A stretch of 64,000 bases of DNA from Salegentibacter sp. 24 (lineage in GTDB: Bacteria; Bacteroidota; Bacteroidia; Flavobacteriales; Flavobacteriaceae). Shown here in pieces: positions 44,753 to 54,590 of the stretch. The stretch lies in contig NZ_SNWE01000006.1 in assembly GCF_004362395.1 (NCBI RefSeq), positions 1 through 64,000 of the forward strand, written 5' to 3'. The notes under the pieces were generated by a model. That model ran no database searches, was not told the DNA's origin, and worked only from the letters and a program-made list of their open reading frames with translations. Numbering within the stretch: position 1 is the stretch's first letter; the number at the start of each line of letters is the position of its first letter. The translations under genes and the position numbers were made by a program.

Positions 44753-45634
44753 TTACTCTTTTCCAGCTTCCCAAACTTCGCCTTCGGAAGCTTTAGGATC
44801 TACAGGATTGCTGCCCTGAAGACTTAAAACATAACTGGCTACTTGCGCAATTTCTTTTGCATTTAATTCGGATTTCCAGGCGACCATTCCTTTTCCATCA
44901 CGGCCACCCTCAGAAATTGTTTGGAAAACATTACTGATTCCTCCGCCTAAGATCCAGTGCTTATCGGTAAGGTTAGGTCCAATAGCACCACCACCATCAG
45001 CTCGGTGACAAGCCATACAACTGGTCATGAAAATTTCCTCTCCGGATTGGAGATCCGAGGCTTTAGTTAAAAGTTCTACAGAAGAAGCATCAATAAGATC
45101 TGGATGAGCAGCTTTGTAAGCTTCAATTTCTTCCTTAGCTTCTGTAATTTCAGCCAGATATTCTTCTCGCTGGGTCTCCCCATCAAAAATGTGGTAATAA
45201 GCCATATATACAAAGGCAAATAAGATACTTATGTAAAAACCATAAAGCCACCATGAGGGAAGATCGTTATCCAGTTCCTTGATGCCATCGTAATTATGAT
45301 CTAAAAGAATCTCCTGCTCTTTTTCTACAGGCTTTTGATTCAACATTTTCTTATAAAACTTTTTCAAGCCTGAAAACTGTTTTTCAGCATTTTCAGCTAG
45401 CAGTTTTGTGTAACGCGCCTGTGCATCAGGCTTTAAACTTCTGTAAACCGTATTTTCTAAAGCAGTAATAGAAATTTCTATAGCCAAAGCAAAAACGATT
45501 ACTACTACTAAAATCCACCAAATAACCGGATATTGCTCAATGGCCCAACCGCTTTTTGATTCTACCGTAAGTTCAATTAAAATCAGGGCGAGAATTAAAA
45601 ATCCGGCAATTCTTAAATAAGATATAATTTTCAT
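44753..45634 (-). CDS. ccoP: CcoP, diheme-type subunit but with a single CxxCH
   Basis: CcoP passes electrons from c-type cytochromes to the catalytic subunit of cbb3 oxidase. The 293-residue protein has two N-terminal membrane helices (about 5-23 and 38-57), a charged loop, a third helix (about 128-145) and one cytochrome c domain with TSCMACHRADGGG (heme c; about 205-217). Classical CcoP has two CxxCH motifs, and only one occurs here, which I believe is common in Bacteroidota. It overlaps ccoQ by 4 bases (ATGA type), so the pair is coupled. Confidence 0.93.
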   Translation of the reverse strand: MKIISYLRIAGFLILALILIELTVESKSGWAIEQYPVIWWILVVVIVFALAIEISITALENTVYRSLKPDAQARYTKLLAENAEKQFSGLKKFYKKMLNQKPVEKEQEILLDHNYDGIKELDNDLPSWWLYGFYISILFAFVYMAYYHIFDGETQREEYLAEITEAKEEIEAYKAAHPDLIDASSVELLTKASDLQSGEEIFMTSCMACHRADGGGAIGPNLTDKHWILGGGISNVFQTISEGGRDGKGMVAWKSELNAKEIAQVASYVLSLQGSNPVDPKASEGEVWEAGKE

Positions 45635-45819
45635 AATTCCTCATTTAATGGGTTAGTGTCTAATGGTAATTTGCTTACCTCATCTATATTCTTTTTTTCA
45701 GCAGTAATTACCCAGACAAAAAGCACTACAAAAAAAATAAAGAAAATAAGAAGGGAAATTAACGGATAGATCATCACGCCGTCTATACTTTCCATGTGGC
45801 CTTTTACAAATTTGAACAT
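45631..45819 (-). CDS. ccoQ: CcoQ, small cbb3 oxidase subunit
   Basis: The 62-residue protein has one membrane helix (about 17-42, IYPLISLLIFFIFFVVLFVWVITA) and a charged tail, as expected of CcoQ/FixQ, which stabilises the cbb3 complex. It lies 2 bases after ccoNO and overlaps ccoP by 4 bases. Confidence 0.9.
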   Translation of the reverse strand: MFKFVKGHMESIDGVMIYPLISLLIFFIFFVVLFVWVITAEKKNIDEVSKLPLDTNPLNEEL

Positions 45820-45821
45820 GC

Positions 45822-48023
45822 TTAGTTATTTTTAGTTTTTGAAACTTCTATATCGTTTACTTTAATATCAGTTCCCAGGCGCTGTAAATAAGCGATAAGG
45901 GCTACTATTTCACGGTTTCGCATTGCTACAAACTCGGTATCATTTTGCTCCGCAAATTCTTTTTCAGCTTCATATGTCTTAACGAAGTCTGGATCTGCAT
46001 ATAAGTTTTTCTCAATTTGAGTACCCTGATCTGCCATCCACTGCTGTGCATTTTCAATTTCCTCTAAAGTATAGGGTACACCTAACTTTTTAAGGACTCT
46101 CATCTTCTTTTGGGTATCGCTTTTGTCAAGTTCATCGGTAATTAACCATTTGTATGACGGCATAATAGAACCTGCCGAAGTACTCTGTGGATCGTACATA
46201 TGATTTAGGTGCCAGTTATCGGAATACTTTCCGCCAACACGCATAAGATCAGGCCCGGTACGCTTGCTGCCCCATAAGAAAGGATAATCGTAAACATATT
46301 CTCCAGCTTTAGAGTATTCACCATAGCGTTCTACTTCACTCCTAAATGGTCTAATCATTTGTGAATGGCAACCAACACAACCTTCACGAATATAGATATC
46401 CCGACCCTCTAACTCTAATGGCGTATAGGGTTTTACACTGGAAATAACCGGTACATATTCATCTACCATTAAAGAAGGTACAATTTGAACAATTCCACCT
46501 ATTAGAATCGCTATAGTTGCAAAAATGGTAAGTTTCACAGGTCTTCTTTCCAGCCAGGAATGGTAGGCTTCCCCTGAAGTTCTTTTTCGTGTTACTTTTT
46601 GAAGTGGCGCTGCTTCAGCCAGTTCATCTTCAACCGCGCTTCCCTGTCTTACCGTTCTAACAATATTATAAAGTAAAATAAAGGCTCCAATAATATATAA
46701 ACTACCACCTATTGCTCGCATCCAATACATGGGCATTATAGAAGTTACAGTCTCCAGAAAATTCCCATAGGTAAGGGTTCCGTCAGGATTAAATTGTTTC
46801 CACATAGAAGCTTGAACAAATCCGGCAACATACAATGGTAATGTATATATGATGATTCCCAGAGTTCCTATCCAGAAATGTGCATTGGCCAACTTTATAG
46901 AATATAGTTTTGTTTTAAATAATCTAGGTACTAACCAGTATACCATCCCGAAAGTTAAGAACCCATTCCAGGCTAAAGCACCAACGTGTACATGGGCAAT
47001 AATCCAGTCGCTAAAGTGTGCTATTGCATTTACATTTTTCAACGATAGCATTGGTCCTTCAAATGTAGCCATCCCGTAACCAGTAATAGCCACTACGAAA
47101 AATTTAAGAACAGGATCAGTTCGTACTTTATCCCAAGCACCCCGTAAGGTTAGAAGTCCATTGATCATACCTCCCCAGGAAGGAAACAATAGCATTACCG
47201 AAAATGCTACCCCCAGGTTTTGTGCCCAGTCCGGTAAAGTTGAATATAATAAATGGTGAGGTCCAGCCCAGATATAAATAAAAATCAGCGACCAGAAATG
47301 GATAATAGACAGTCGGTAAGAATAAACCGGTCTGTTGGCAGCCTTGGGAACAAAATAATACATTAAACCTAGGAATGGAGTTGTAAGAAAAAATGCCACC
47401 GCATTATGTCCGTACCACCATTGTACCAAAGCATCCTGAACACCTGAATATACCGAATAGCTCTTAAAGGCACTCACTGGAATTTCAATATTGTTAAAAA
47501 TATGAAGAACCGCTACGGTTACGAATGTGGCCAAATAAAACCAAATAGCAACATACAAATGCCGTTGCCTTCTTTTGATCATAGTACCTATAAGGTTGGC
47601 CCCAAAGGCAACCCAAACCAATGTAATAGCAATATCTATTGGCCATTCAAGTTCTGCGTATTCTTTAGAACTTGTAAAACCCATTGGGAGTGTGATCGCA
47701 GCGGAAACGATAATAGCCTGCCACCCCCAAAAGTTGAAATTACTTAAAAAATCACTATACATTCGGGCCTTCAGCAAGCGCTGCGTTGAATAATAAACCC
47801 CGGCGAAAATTGCATTTCCAACAAAAGCAAAGATGACCGCGTTGGTATGTAAAGGCCTTAAACGACCAAAACTTAACCAAGAAATTCCATCGGTTATATT
47901 GGGAAACAAAAACATAAGGGCCAGTAAAAGGCCTATACTCATACCTACAATGCCCCAGAAAATGGTAGCCATAGTAAACTTTTTTACGATCTTGTTATCG
48001 TAATGAAATTGTTCTATTTCCAT
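45822..48023 (-). CDS. ccoNO: CcoNO fusion: catalytic and monoheme subunits of cbb3 oxidase
   Basis: The 733-residue protein fuses CcoN and CcoO. The first 470 residues are the CcoN part with about 12 helices. It has heme and copper ligands in [34 protein letters not shown] and [13 protein letters not shown] (low-spin and high-spin heme His, CuB His). A linker (about 470-500) and one more helix lead to the CcoO part with the heme c motif [12 protein letters not shown]. The fusion is typical of Bacteroidota. It reduces O2 at very low oxygen and pumps protons. Confidence 0.96.
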   Translation of the reverse strand: MEIEQFHYDNKIVKKFTMATIFWGIVGMSIGLLLALMFLFPNITDGISWLSFGRLRPLHTNAVIFAFVGNAIFAGVYYSTQRLLKARMYSDFLSNFNFWGWQAIIVSAAITLPMGFTSSKEYAELEWPIDIAITLVWVAFGANLIGTMIKRRQRHLYVAIWFYLATFVTVAVLHIFNNIEIPVSAFKSYSVYSGVQDALVQWWYGHNAVAFFLTTPFLGLMYYFVPKAANRPVYSYRLSIIHFWSLIFIYIWAGPHHLLYSTLPDWAQNLGVAFSVMLLFPSWGGMINGLLTLRGAWDKVRTDPVLKFFVVAITGYGMATFEGPMLSLKNVNAIAHFSDWIIAHVHVGALAWNGFLTFGMVYWLVPRLFKTKLYSIKLANAHFWIGTLGIIIYTLPLYVAGFVQASMWKQFNPDGTLTYGNFLETVTSIMPMYWMRAIGGSLYIIGAFILLYNIVRTVRQGSAVEDELAEAAPLQKVTRKRTSGEAYHSWLERRPVKLTIFATIAILIGGIVQIVPSLMVDEYVPVISSVKPYTPLELEGRDIYIREGCVGCHSQMIRPFRSEVERYGEYSKAGEYVYDYPFLWGSKRTGPDLMRVGGKYSDNWHLNHMYDPQSTSAGSIMPSYKWLITDELDKSDTQKKMRVLKKLGVPYTLEEIENAQQWMADQGTQIEKNLYADPDFVKTYEAEKEFAEQNDTEFVAMRNREIVALIAYLQRLGTDIKVNDIEVSKTKNN

Positions 48024-48025
48024 AG

Positions 48026-48214
48026 TTAATTCGATTTCTTGTTTTTGGTGGAATCCGATTTATCTGACCTGACTAATTCATCATCAAAAAGCATCCTTAC
48101 TGATGGAGTATATACATCGTCATACTGTCCTTTTTTAACCGAAAAAATAAAGGCGATAAAAAAGATGAGAGCAACCAGGATACTTAAAGCAAGCAAGAGG
48201 TAAATAATGTTCAT
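48026..48214 (-). CDS. ccoS: CcoS, cbb3 oxidase maturation protein
   Basis: The 62-residue protein has one N-terminal membrane helix (about 3-25, [22 protein letters not shown]) then [18 protein letters not shown], the family's recognisable end. CcoS is needed to insert heme and copper cofactors into CcoN. It is followed 2 bases later by ccoNO and preceded by its own Crp/Fnr-type promoter, so ccoS-ccoNOQP may be transcribed separately from ccoI. Confidence 0.93.
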   Translation of the reverse strand: MNIIYLLLALSILVALIFFIAFIFSVKKGQYDDVYTPSVRMLFDDELVRSDKSDSTKNKKSN

Positions 48215-48234
48215 TGTATTTTTGATTATTTCGA

Positions 48235-48278
48235 CAAACTTAAAACTGTGTTAAAGTTTAAAATATGATCTAGATCAG
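48235..48278 (-). promoter_or_regulatory. Crp/Fnr-type site and -7 box of ccoS
   Basis: Minus strand: CTGA-N6-TCATATT (48278 to 48262), then exactly 19 bases, then TAAGTTTG (48242 to 48235). The core TGATCTAGATCA is a perfect 12-base palindrome and overlaps the ccoI stop codon. The ATG of ccoS is 20 bases past the -7 box. Confidence 0.65.
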
Positions 48279-50680
48279 GTTTTGCTCACTAAAGGTTTAA
48301 ATTTTCTCCCAGCAAGATTTGTGGCCAGGGTTGTAAAAGTCACAATACTAATAGAACTCAGTGGCATCAAAATAGCGGCAATTACCGGCATTAAGTTTCC
48401 ACTGACTGCAAAAGCAAGTCCTACGATGTTATAACAAAGGCTCAACACAAAACTCCACTTGATAATTTTCACGCCTTTTTCTGAAAGTTTAAAATATTCA
48501 TTCAAACTGGTAAGATTGCAAGCCTCGAGGATACCGTCACAAGCCGGGGAAAAAACATTGATATTTTCAGAAACTGAAATGCCCACATCGCTTTGTGCAA
48601 GGGCCCCAGCATCATTAAGCCCATCGCCAATCATCATTACAGATTTTCCTTCTTGTTGAAGTTTCTTTATAAAATTAAGCTTATCCTCGGGCTGCTGGTT
48701 GAAATGAAATTTAGTTTTCATCGGCAACATATTTTCAAGTTTTTCCCTTTCTCCATCATTATCTCCTGAAAGAATAAAAAGCTCTTTGCTATCTCCTAAT
48801 TTTCTAAACAAATCAACCAGGCCTTCTCGGTAAGAATTTTTAAAAATGTAACAGCCTTTGTATTCATTATTACTACTTATGTGAACCGTAGTTTTATTAA
48901 ATTCTTTAGTATCACAAGCACTTTCTTTTACAAATGAAGCAGAGCCAATTTTCATTTTACTGCCATTGCCTGCTGAGCTAATTCCTTTCCCGGAATACTC
49001 TTTAAATTCATCTAAACTCAGGATTTTATTCTTCTCCAGAATCTGGTAAAGTTGCATGCTAAGAGGATGACCTGAAGCCCTTAAACTACTGCTGAGTAAT
49101 TGTTTATCAAAAGCATTAAGTTTTAAACCTTCATAGTAAACTTCGGTTTTTTTATTAGAAGTAATCGTGCCGGTTTTATCAAAAACAAGGCAATCAATTT
49201 TTGCAATTTGTTCAATGACACCGGCTTCCTTTAGGTAGAATTTATTCCTTCCAAAGATGCGCAGTAAATTTCCAAGGGTAAATGGGGTAGCTAGAGCAAG
49301 GGCGCACGGACAGGCTATTATTAGAATTGCTGTGAAAACATTTAGCGCTTTGGAAGGGTCGTAAAAAAGCCAGAACATTGTGGCCAAAAAAGCTATGCTT
49401 AAAACTCCTGCTGTGAATCTTTTACTTATCTGATTGATTAAATTTTGAAATTGTCCCCTTTTATCTTTTTTAAAGATCTCATTACTCCAGAGTCTAGTAA
49501 GATAACTTTGATCTATGGCTTTTATAGCTTCAATTTCTAACATTCCTCCTTGCTGGCGACCACCTGCATAAAGTGTTTCACCGGATTCTTTTTTAACCAC
49601 TTCAGCCTCACCGGTCACAAAACTGTAATCTATATTCGCCATGCCCTTAATCAAAACAGAATCGATTGGGATCAATTCCGCATTTCTTATTAAAATACGG
49701 TCACCTGGCTTTACCTTATAAACTTGCACTTGCTCTTCTGTAGTTTCCCTGGAGGTATTAGTACCTAATCTTGTAACTGCCATTGGGAAATATGATTTAT
49801 AATCCCGCTCAAAAGATAAATAGGAATAGGTTTTTTGTTGAAAGAATTTCCCTAGAAGAAGAAAGAAAACCAATCCGGTAAGACTGTCAAAGAAACCAGT
49901 GCCGAGATCAAATAGAATTTCAGTGGAACTCCTAATAAAAAGCACGGCGATTCCCATGGCAATGGGAACATCTATATTTAAAATTCTAGCGCGCAAACCT
50001 TTGAAGGCAGAAATAAAATAATCAGATCCGCTATAGAATACTACAGGAAGGGAAAATGCGAACATTAACCATCGAAACAAATGTTTAAATTGCTCAAGCC
50101 AGAATTCCTTGACTTCGAAATACTCGGGAAAGGAAAGAAACATAACATTGCCAAAAGCAAATCCGGCAACTCCTAATTTATAGATTAAGCTTCGGTCTAT
50201 TTTATGGTTTTTTTCATCATAATCTTTCAGAGAAATATAAGGTTCATAACCAATCCTACTTAGAAGATATACGAGTTCCTTAAGATTTATTTTGTCCGAA
50301 GAAAAATTAATCCGAACTGTTTTCTTGGGAAAATCTACTTGTGAGTACTTTATCCCCTGGTTAAGTTTTCCTAAATTTTCCAAAACCCATATACAGGAAC
50401 TGCAATGCATTGATGGAATTAAAAAAGAGACGATTTGGTTCTTGTTTTCATTGAATTCTAGCAACTTTTCAACTATTTCTGAATTATCCAGAAAATCAAA
50501 TTTCATCTCAGAAGCACCAGGGGAGATTCCTGGTTTTTCCTGAAGCTCATAATAATATGTAAGATTACTTTCAACTAAAATCTCAAAAACAGTTTTGCAA
50601 CCATTACAACAGAAAACCTTTTCCTGAAAAATTATGAGTTCCTCCTTACATTTTTCACCACAGTGAAAACAACTGTCCAT
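48275..50680 (-). CDS. ccoI: CcoI-type copper P1B-ATPase
   Basis: The 801-residue heavy-metal ATPase supplies copper to cbb3 oxidase. It begins with a Cys-rich zinc ribbon-like part (FHCGEKCKEE...CCNGCKTVF), then an HMA-like CSSC motif (MHCSSCIWVLENL, about 92-104). Transmembrane helices follow, with the ion-binding IACPCALALATPF (CPC), phosphorylation motif FDKTGTIT, HP motif SGHPLSMQ and GDGLNDAGA. Eight membrane helices are predicted. The promoter (50698-50741) matches that of hemN. ccoS starts 61 bases after its stop. Confidence 0.95.
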   Translation of the reverse strand: MDSCFHCGEKCKEELIIFQEKVFCCNGCKTVFEILVESNLTYYYELQEKPGISPGASEMKFDFLDNSEIVEKLLEFNENKNQIVSFLIPSMHCSSCIWVLENLGKLNQGIKYSQVDFPKKTVRINFSSDKINLKELVYLLSRIGYEPYISLKDYDEKNHKIDRSLIYKLGVAGFAFGNVMFLSFPEYFEVKEFWLEQFKHLFRWLMFAFSLPVVFYSGSDYFISAFKGLRARILNIDVPIAMGIAVLFIRSSTEILFDLGTGFFDSLTGLVFFLLLGKFFQQKTYSYLSFERDYKSYFPMAVTRLGTNTSRETTEEQVQVYKVKPGDRILIRNAELIPIDSVLIKGMANIDYSFVTGEAEVVKKESGETLYAGGRQQGGMLEIEAIKAIDQSYLTRLWSNEIFKKDKRGQFQNLINQISKRFTAGVLSIAFLATMFWLFYDPSKALNVFTAILIIACPCALALATPFTLGNLLRIFGRNKFYLKEAGVIEQIAKIDCLVFDKTGTITSNKKTEVYYEGLKLNAFDKQLLSSSLRASGHPLSMQLYQILEKNKILSLDEFKEYSGKGISSAGNGSKMKIGSASFVKESACDTKEFNKTTVHISSNNEYKGCYIFKNSYREGLVDLFRKLGDSKELFILSGDNDGEREKLENMLPMKTKFHFNQQPEDKLNFIKKLQQEGKSVMMIGDGLNDAGALAQSDVGISVSENINVFSPACDGILEACNLTSLNEYFKLSEKGVKIIKWSFVLSLCYNIVGLAFAVSGNLMPVIAAILMPLSSISIVTFTTLATNLAGRKFKPLVSKT

Positions 50681-50697
50681 ACTAGCATATTTGGTTA

Positions 50698-50741
50698 CAA
50701 ATTTTCAGGAAATTAGCTTAAGATAATATGACCAGGGTCAG
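50698..50741 (-). promoter_or_regulatory. Crp/Fnr-type site and -7-like box of ccoI
   Basis: Minus strand: CTGA-N6-TCATATT (50741 to 50725), 19 bases, then AAAATTTG (50705 to 50698), one mismatch to TAnnTTTG. The core TGACCCTGGTCA has a 5+5 dyad. The ATG is 17 bases past the -7 box. Confidence 0.6.
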
Positions 50742-50753
50742 CTTCCGGAAAAA

Positions 50754-52079
50754 TTAATTTCCATTACCAATTTTTCGCAAATAGAAGTATCCAACTATAC
50801 CGGCAAGAAGGGAGGCTAAAAAAATTCCGGTTTTTGCTTGGGCTAAATAATTTTCATTTTTAAAGGCGAGTTCGGTAATAAATAGGGACATGGTGAAACC
50901 TATGCCCCCAAGAAAACCAATGCCATAGACATGCTTCCATTTCACTTTATGGGGAAGTGCTGCAATTTTAAACCAAACCAAAAGTCTTGAGAATAACACA
51001 ATACCCACAAATTTTCCAAAAATAAGCCCTAAAATCACACCAATACTTACCGTACTTAGCATTCCATCAAAAGAAGCTTTTTCGAAGCTAACTCCTGCAT
51101 TAGCGAAGGCAAAGATTGGTAAGATCACAAAACTAACAAATGGATAAAGAGCGTGCTCTAAGCGCTGAAGTGGGGGAGTGGCATCCTCGGTTAATGATGA
51201 GAATTTTTCTATGTTATGGGTAATTCGTTCTTCAGCTTCTTTTGGGTTTTTCTTTTTACTTCTAAATTCCTGTTGAATTTCATAGGATATTAGTTTAGTT
51301 TTTCGAAGGAACAAAGGCGTATTGATACGTTTGGTATTTGGAATAGCAAAAGCGGCCAAAACAGCTGCAATGGTAGCGTGAACACCAGAAAGTAAAATGG
51401 CTAACCATAACCCACCTATTCCCATAACCGCATAAAAAAGTGTATTTCTAATTCCGATGAGGTTGGCTGTTGCCAGGATGAGTAAAAATACACTGGCCAT
51501 GGCGAGACTTTGTACAGAAATATCTGAGGTATAAAAGAATGCAATGATTAATACTGCACCAAGATCGTCTACAATTGCAATGGCCGTTAAAAAAATTTTC
51601 AAAGGTAAAGGAACGCGATCTCCGAGTAAGAAAAGAATACCTAAGGCAAAGGCGATATCCGTTGCCATGGGAATACCCCAGCCCGAAACAGAATCCAAAC
51701 CGGAATTAAAATAGTAATAAATAAGTGCGGGAAAAAGCATTCCTCCCAGGGCTGCTCCAACTGGAAGTATAGCTTTATTAAAACTTGAAAGTTCACCCTG
51801 TAAAATTTCTCGTTTTAATTCCAGACCAATCATAAAAAAGAAAATCGACATCAGGCCGTCGTTAATCCAGTGAAGCAGATTTTTCTTTATAACAAATTCG
51901 TTTACTCCAATATGAATGTATTGTTTCCAGAGATTGTGGTAAGCATCAGCAAGGGGAGAATTTGCCACGAGCATGGCCAGCAAGGCAGAGAAGATGAGTA
52001 GTAAACCAACAGAAGTTTTTTTCTCAATAAAATTTTTAATTGGCAATAGCAGGTAGGTATCAAGGTGGGATTTTTTCAT
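50754..52079 (-). CDS. nhaA: NhaA sodium/proton antiporter
   Basis: NhaA exchanges 2 H+ for 1 Na+ and keeps pH and sodium balance. The 441 residues hold about 12 helices with the family motif GWGIPMATDIAFALGIL and IAIVDDLGAVLII, which contains the two adjacent Asp residues of the ion site, and SLFITELAF near the end. An early segment (KKNLLHWINDGLMSIFFFMIGLELKREI) is the usual cytoplasmic/periplasmic helix. It lies 74 bases downstream of ccoI's start region on the same strand but transcribed toward ccoI. Its promoter shares the Crp/Fnr-type layout. Confidence 0.96.
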   Translation of the reverse strand: MKKSHLDTYLLLPIKNFIEKKTSVGLLLIFSALLAMLVANSPLADAYHNLWKQYIHIGVNEFVIKKNLLHWINDGLMSIFFFMIGLELKREILQGELSSFNKAILPVGAALGGMLFPALIYYYFNSGLDSVSGWGIPMATDIAFALGILFLLGDRVPLPLKIFLTAIAIVDDLGAVLIIAFFYTSDISVQSLAMASVFLLILATANLIGIRNTLFYAVMGIGGLWLAILLSGVHATIAAVLAAFAIPNTKRINTPLFLRKTKLISYEIQQEFRSKKKNPKEAEERITHNIEKFSSLTEDATPPLQRLEHALYPFVSFVILPIFAFANAGVSFEKASFDGMLSTVSIGVILGLIFGKFVGIVLFSRLLVWFKIAALPHKVKWKHVYGIGFLGGIGFTMSLFITELAFKNENYLAQAKTGIFLASLLAGIVGYFYLRKIGNGN

Positions 52080-52121
52080 AGTAACCTGGTTCTAGAGAAT
52101 ATGTCAATTGGTACAGTTCCC

Positions 52122-52165
52122 TAAAATTATGGCCTTTTTTAAACTCAAAATATGATCAGTCTCAG
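52122..52165 (-). promoter_or_regulatory. Crp/Fnr-type site and -7-like box of nhaA
   Basis: Minus strand: CTGA-N6-TCATATT (52165 to 52149), 19 bases, then TAATTTTA (52129 to 52122), one mismatch to TAnnTTTG. The inner palindrome is less symmetrical than in the other three. The ATG is 42 bases past the -7-like box, longer than in the others. Confidence 0.5.
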
Positions 52166-52313
52166 GTTTATTAATAAAATGAAATCCAAATAATTTTGTA
52201 ATCAGGATTTGATTCTGTCGATTTTTATACTAACTTAAATAACCCGCTTGATTAGATTTTAATTATTCCTAAAAAACAAAACTTTGCTACCTTTAGACCT
52301 ACAAAAAAAGACA

Positions 52314-53390
52314 ATGGTAAAAAAATTAACCAAAAATTTCCTTAGGCCCAAGATGAAATCTGTCAACCAGCCGCCGGGAACGGTAACTTATGTTGGAAAA
52401 AAAGAATCCAGTGAAACCAAGCTTGAAGTTATAGATTACAATAAAGATAATTATGAAAAGTTTACTTCCTCCTCACCTGAAGATGCTTTTAAATTTGAAG
52501 CCGAGGATCGAATAACCTGGTTTAATATTGACGGCTTAAGCAATACTGAGGAAATCGAAAAACTTGGTAAATATTACGATCTTCATCCTTTAATCATTGA
52601 AGACATAGTTAATACCACCCAACGTCCAAAAATAGATGAGTATGAAGACTATTTATTTATCGTTGCAAAAATGCTTTATTACCAGAATGGCCAGTTGGTC
52701 AATGAGCATATAAGTTTTGTTTTAGGTAAGGACTACGTTTTAAGCTTTCAGGAAGCCGGTGGTGATGTTTTTGATGGCGTACGTGGGAGGCTGGAAAAGG
52801 CATATGGTCGCATCCGTACCAATGGTTCAGATTACCTGGTTTTTGCCCTTCTAGATGCTATTGTTGATCATTATTTCCTTGTTGTAGATGAGCTGAGTGA
52901 GAAAGTAGAAAATTTGGAAGAACAGTTATTTGAAAGTCAGCCAAGCGATGATATTACTTATGAGATACAGGAACTCAAAAGGTCTATCCTAAGAGTTAGA
53001 CGGGCAGTTTTCCCTCTTAAAGAAGTGATTTCAAGATTTCAAAATTTGGAAAATGATCTTATAAAAACAAGAACCAAAAACTATATAAACGATCTACACG
53101 ATCATATTCTGCAGGTTTCGGAAAATATAGATCTGTATCGTGAGATGGCCTGGGGACTTATGGATATGTATATGACAACCATTAGCAATAAAATGAATGA
53201 GGTGATGAAGGTATTAACCATAATGGCTTCTATATTCATTCCCCTGACCTTTATTGCCGGTATTTACGGAATGAATTTTGAGTACATTCCAGAGCTTCAA
53301 TGGAAATATAGCTATTTCGTACTTTGGGGAATTATGATCACTATATTTATTCTGATGATTTATTATTTTAAACGAAAAAACTGGCTTTAA
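52314..53390 (+). CDS. corA: CorA family magnesium/cobalt transporter
   Basis: CorA is the pentameric Mg2+ channel. I chose ATG 52314 (MVKKLTKNFLRPK, 358 aa), since the earlier in-frame start at 52284 overlaps a TACCTTTA box (52288-52295) and adds non-homologous residues. The long cytoplasmic domain (about 40-280) is followed by two C-terminal membrane helices. The signature YGMN occurs at the end of the first helix (FIAGIYGMNFEYIPEL). The C-terminus is basic (KRKNWL). It is divergent from nhaA and followed 7 bases later by a lactonase-like gene. Confidence 0.94.
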   Translation: MVKKLTKNFLRPKMKSVNQPPGTVTYVGKKESSETKLEVIDYNKDNYEKFTSSSPEDAFKFEAEDRITWFNIDGLSNTEEIEKLGKYYDLHPLIIEDIVNTTQRPKIDEYEDYLFIVAKMLYYQNGQLVNEHISFVLGKDYVLSFQEAGGDVFDGVRGRLEKAYGRIRTNGSDYLVFALLDAIVDHYFLVVDELSEKVENLEEQLFESQPSDDITYEIQELKRSILRVRRAVFPLKEVISRFQNLENDLIKTRTKNYINDLHDHILQVSENIDLYREMAWGLMDMYMTTISNKMNEVMKVLTIMASIFIPLTFIAGIYGMNFEYIPELQWKYSYFVLWGIMITIFILMIYYFKRKNWL

Positions 53391-53397
53391 CGCTATT

Positions 53398-54525
53398 ATG
53401 AATATGATAAGATTTACTTTAATTAGCCTGGTGGTGCTCATCACTGGAAACTGTGCTGCTCAAAATGCTAAAAATCCTATGTATATCGGAACATATACTA
53501 AGAAGGAAGGTCATGTAGATGGAAAAGCCAATGGGATATTCTTAGCCATGCAAGATCCCGAAAATGGAAGTTTGCTACCAAAAAAAACTGTTGCTGAAAT
53601 TACAAACCCCAGTTTTGTAAAAACCTCTCCCGATGGAAAAAACCTTTATGCGGTAAGTGAACTTGGGAGTGGAGATGCCCACTCAGGTTTTATTTATTCC
53701 TACAAGAGAAATGAGGATCATAGCCTTGAGGAAGTAGGAAAACTCTCTACCGAAAGTTTTGCACCCTGCCATATTGAAATTGACAAAAATGGAAATTATG
53801 TTTTTGTTTCCAATTATATGGGTGGTGTAGTTATGGTTTACAAAAGAGGAAAGAATGGCGAGCTGACCAAACATCAAAAAATACAATTAGAAAATCCTGA
53901 AAAATCCCACGCCCATTCAGTAACACTTTCTTCCGAAAATAAAACTGCATATATAGCAGATTTGGGAAATGATAAAATTTGGATCTACAATTTTAATGCG
54001 CAATCCGGTAGGTTGGAACAAAACCAAAAACCATTTATTGAATTAGAAAAAGGCTCCGGTCCACGGCATTTCACCTTGTCAAATGATGAGCATTTCGCTT
54101 TTTCAATGAATGAACTAAATTCTACAGTTAGCGTCTTTAAAGTGGAAGAAGATGGTAATCTAAGCCTTATTCAGAATATTTCAAGTTTGCCCAAAGATTT
54201 TGAAGGGAAAAATTCAGGAGCAGATATCCATTTGCATCCCTCTGGAAAATTCCTTTACACTTCTAACCGTGGTCATAATAGTATCGCTGCTTTTAAAGTA
54301 GATCAAAAGTCCGGAAAATTAAGTACGATTGGACATTATCTCACAAAAGGGGAGACTCCAAGAAATTTTGCTATTTCTCCTGATGGAAGATTCCTGTATG
54401 CCGCAAATCAGGACACTTCAACAATAAGTAGTTTTAAAATTAATTTCCAATCCGGGGAATTGGAAGAACACTTACTTCCAATCGAAGTAATGTCACCGGT
54501 TTGCTTAGAATTTGTAGAAAATTAA
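53398..54525 (+). CDS. Secreted lactonase-like seven-bladed beta propeller
   Basis: The 375-residue protein has a signal peptide (about 1-21, MIRFTLISLVVLITGNCAA) and a propeller of repeated blades, each ending near S[PD]DG[KR][FN]LY (for example TSPDGKNLYAVSE, HPSGKFLYTSNRG, SPDGRFLYAANQD). This is the 6-phosphogluconolactonase-type (Pgl) family; the exported form in Bacteroidota probably acts on extracellular sugar lactones or other ligands. HIEIDKNGNYVFVSNYMGG contains the family's conserved Asn. It starts 7 bases after corA, so it shares the transcript. Confidence 0.9.
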   Translation: MNMIRFTLISLVVLITGNCAAQNAKNPMYIGTYTKKEGHVDGKANGIFLAMQDPENGSLLPKKTVAEITNPSFVKTSPDGKNLYAVSELGSGDAHSGFIYSYKRNEDHSLEEVGKLSTESFAPCHIEIDKNGNYVFVSNYMGGVVMVYKRGKNGELTKHQKIQLENPEKSHAHSVTLSSENKTAYIADLGNDKIWIYNFNAQSGRLEQNQKPFIELEKGSGPRHFTLSNDEHFAFSMNELNSTVSVFKVEEDGNLSLIQNISSLPKDFEGKNSGADIHLHPSGKFLYTSNRGHNSIAAFKVDQKSGKLSTIGHYLTKGETPRNFAISPDGRFLYAANQDTSTISSFKINFQSGELEEHLLPIEVMSPVCLEFVEN

Positions 54526-54550
54526 TGCTATAAATAAAATTAAAAACTGA

Positions 54551-54588
54551 TTTCTGATTTTCTTAAATTTAATACACTAAATCAGAAA
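54551..54588 (+). promoter_or_regulatory. Inverted repeat just before the small lipoprotein start
   Basis: TTTCTGATTT (54551-54560) is perfectly complementary to AAATCAGAAA (54579-54588), with an 18-base loop. It ends two bases before the ATG at 54591, so it may control translation or be a leftover of lactonase termination. There is no U-run after the second arm. Confidence 0.4.
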
Positions 54589-54590
54589 AT

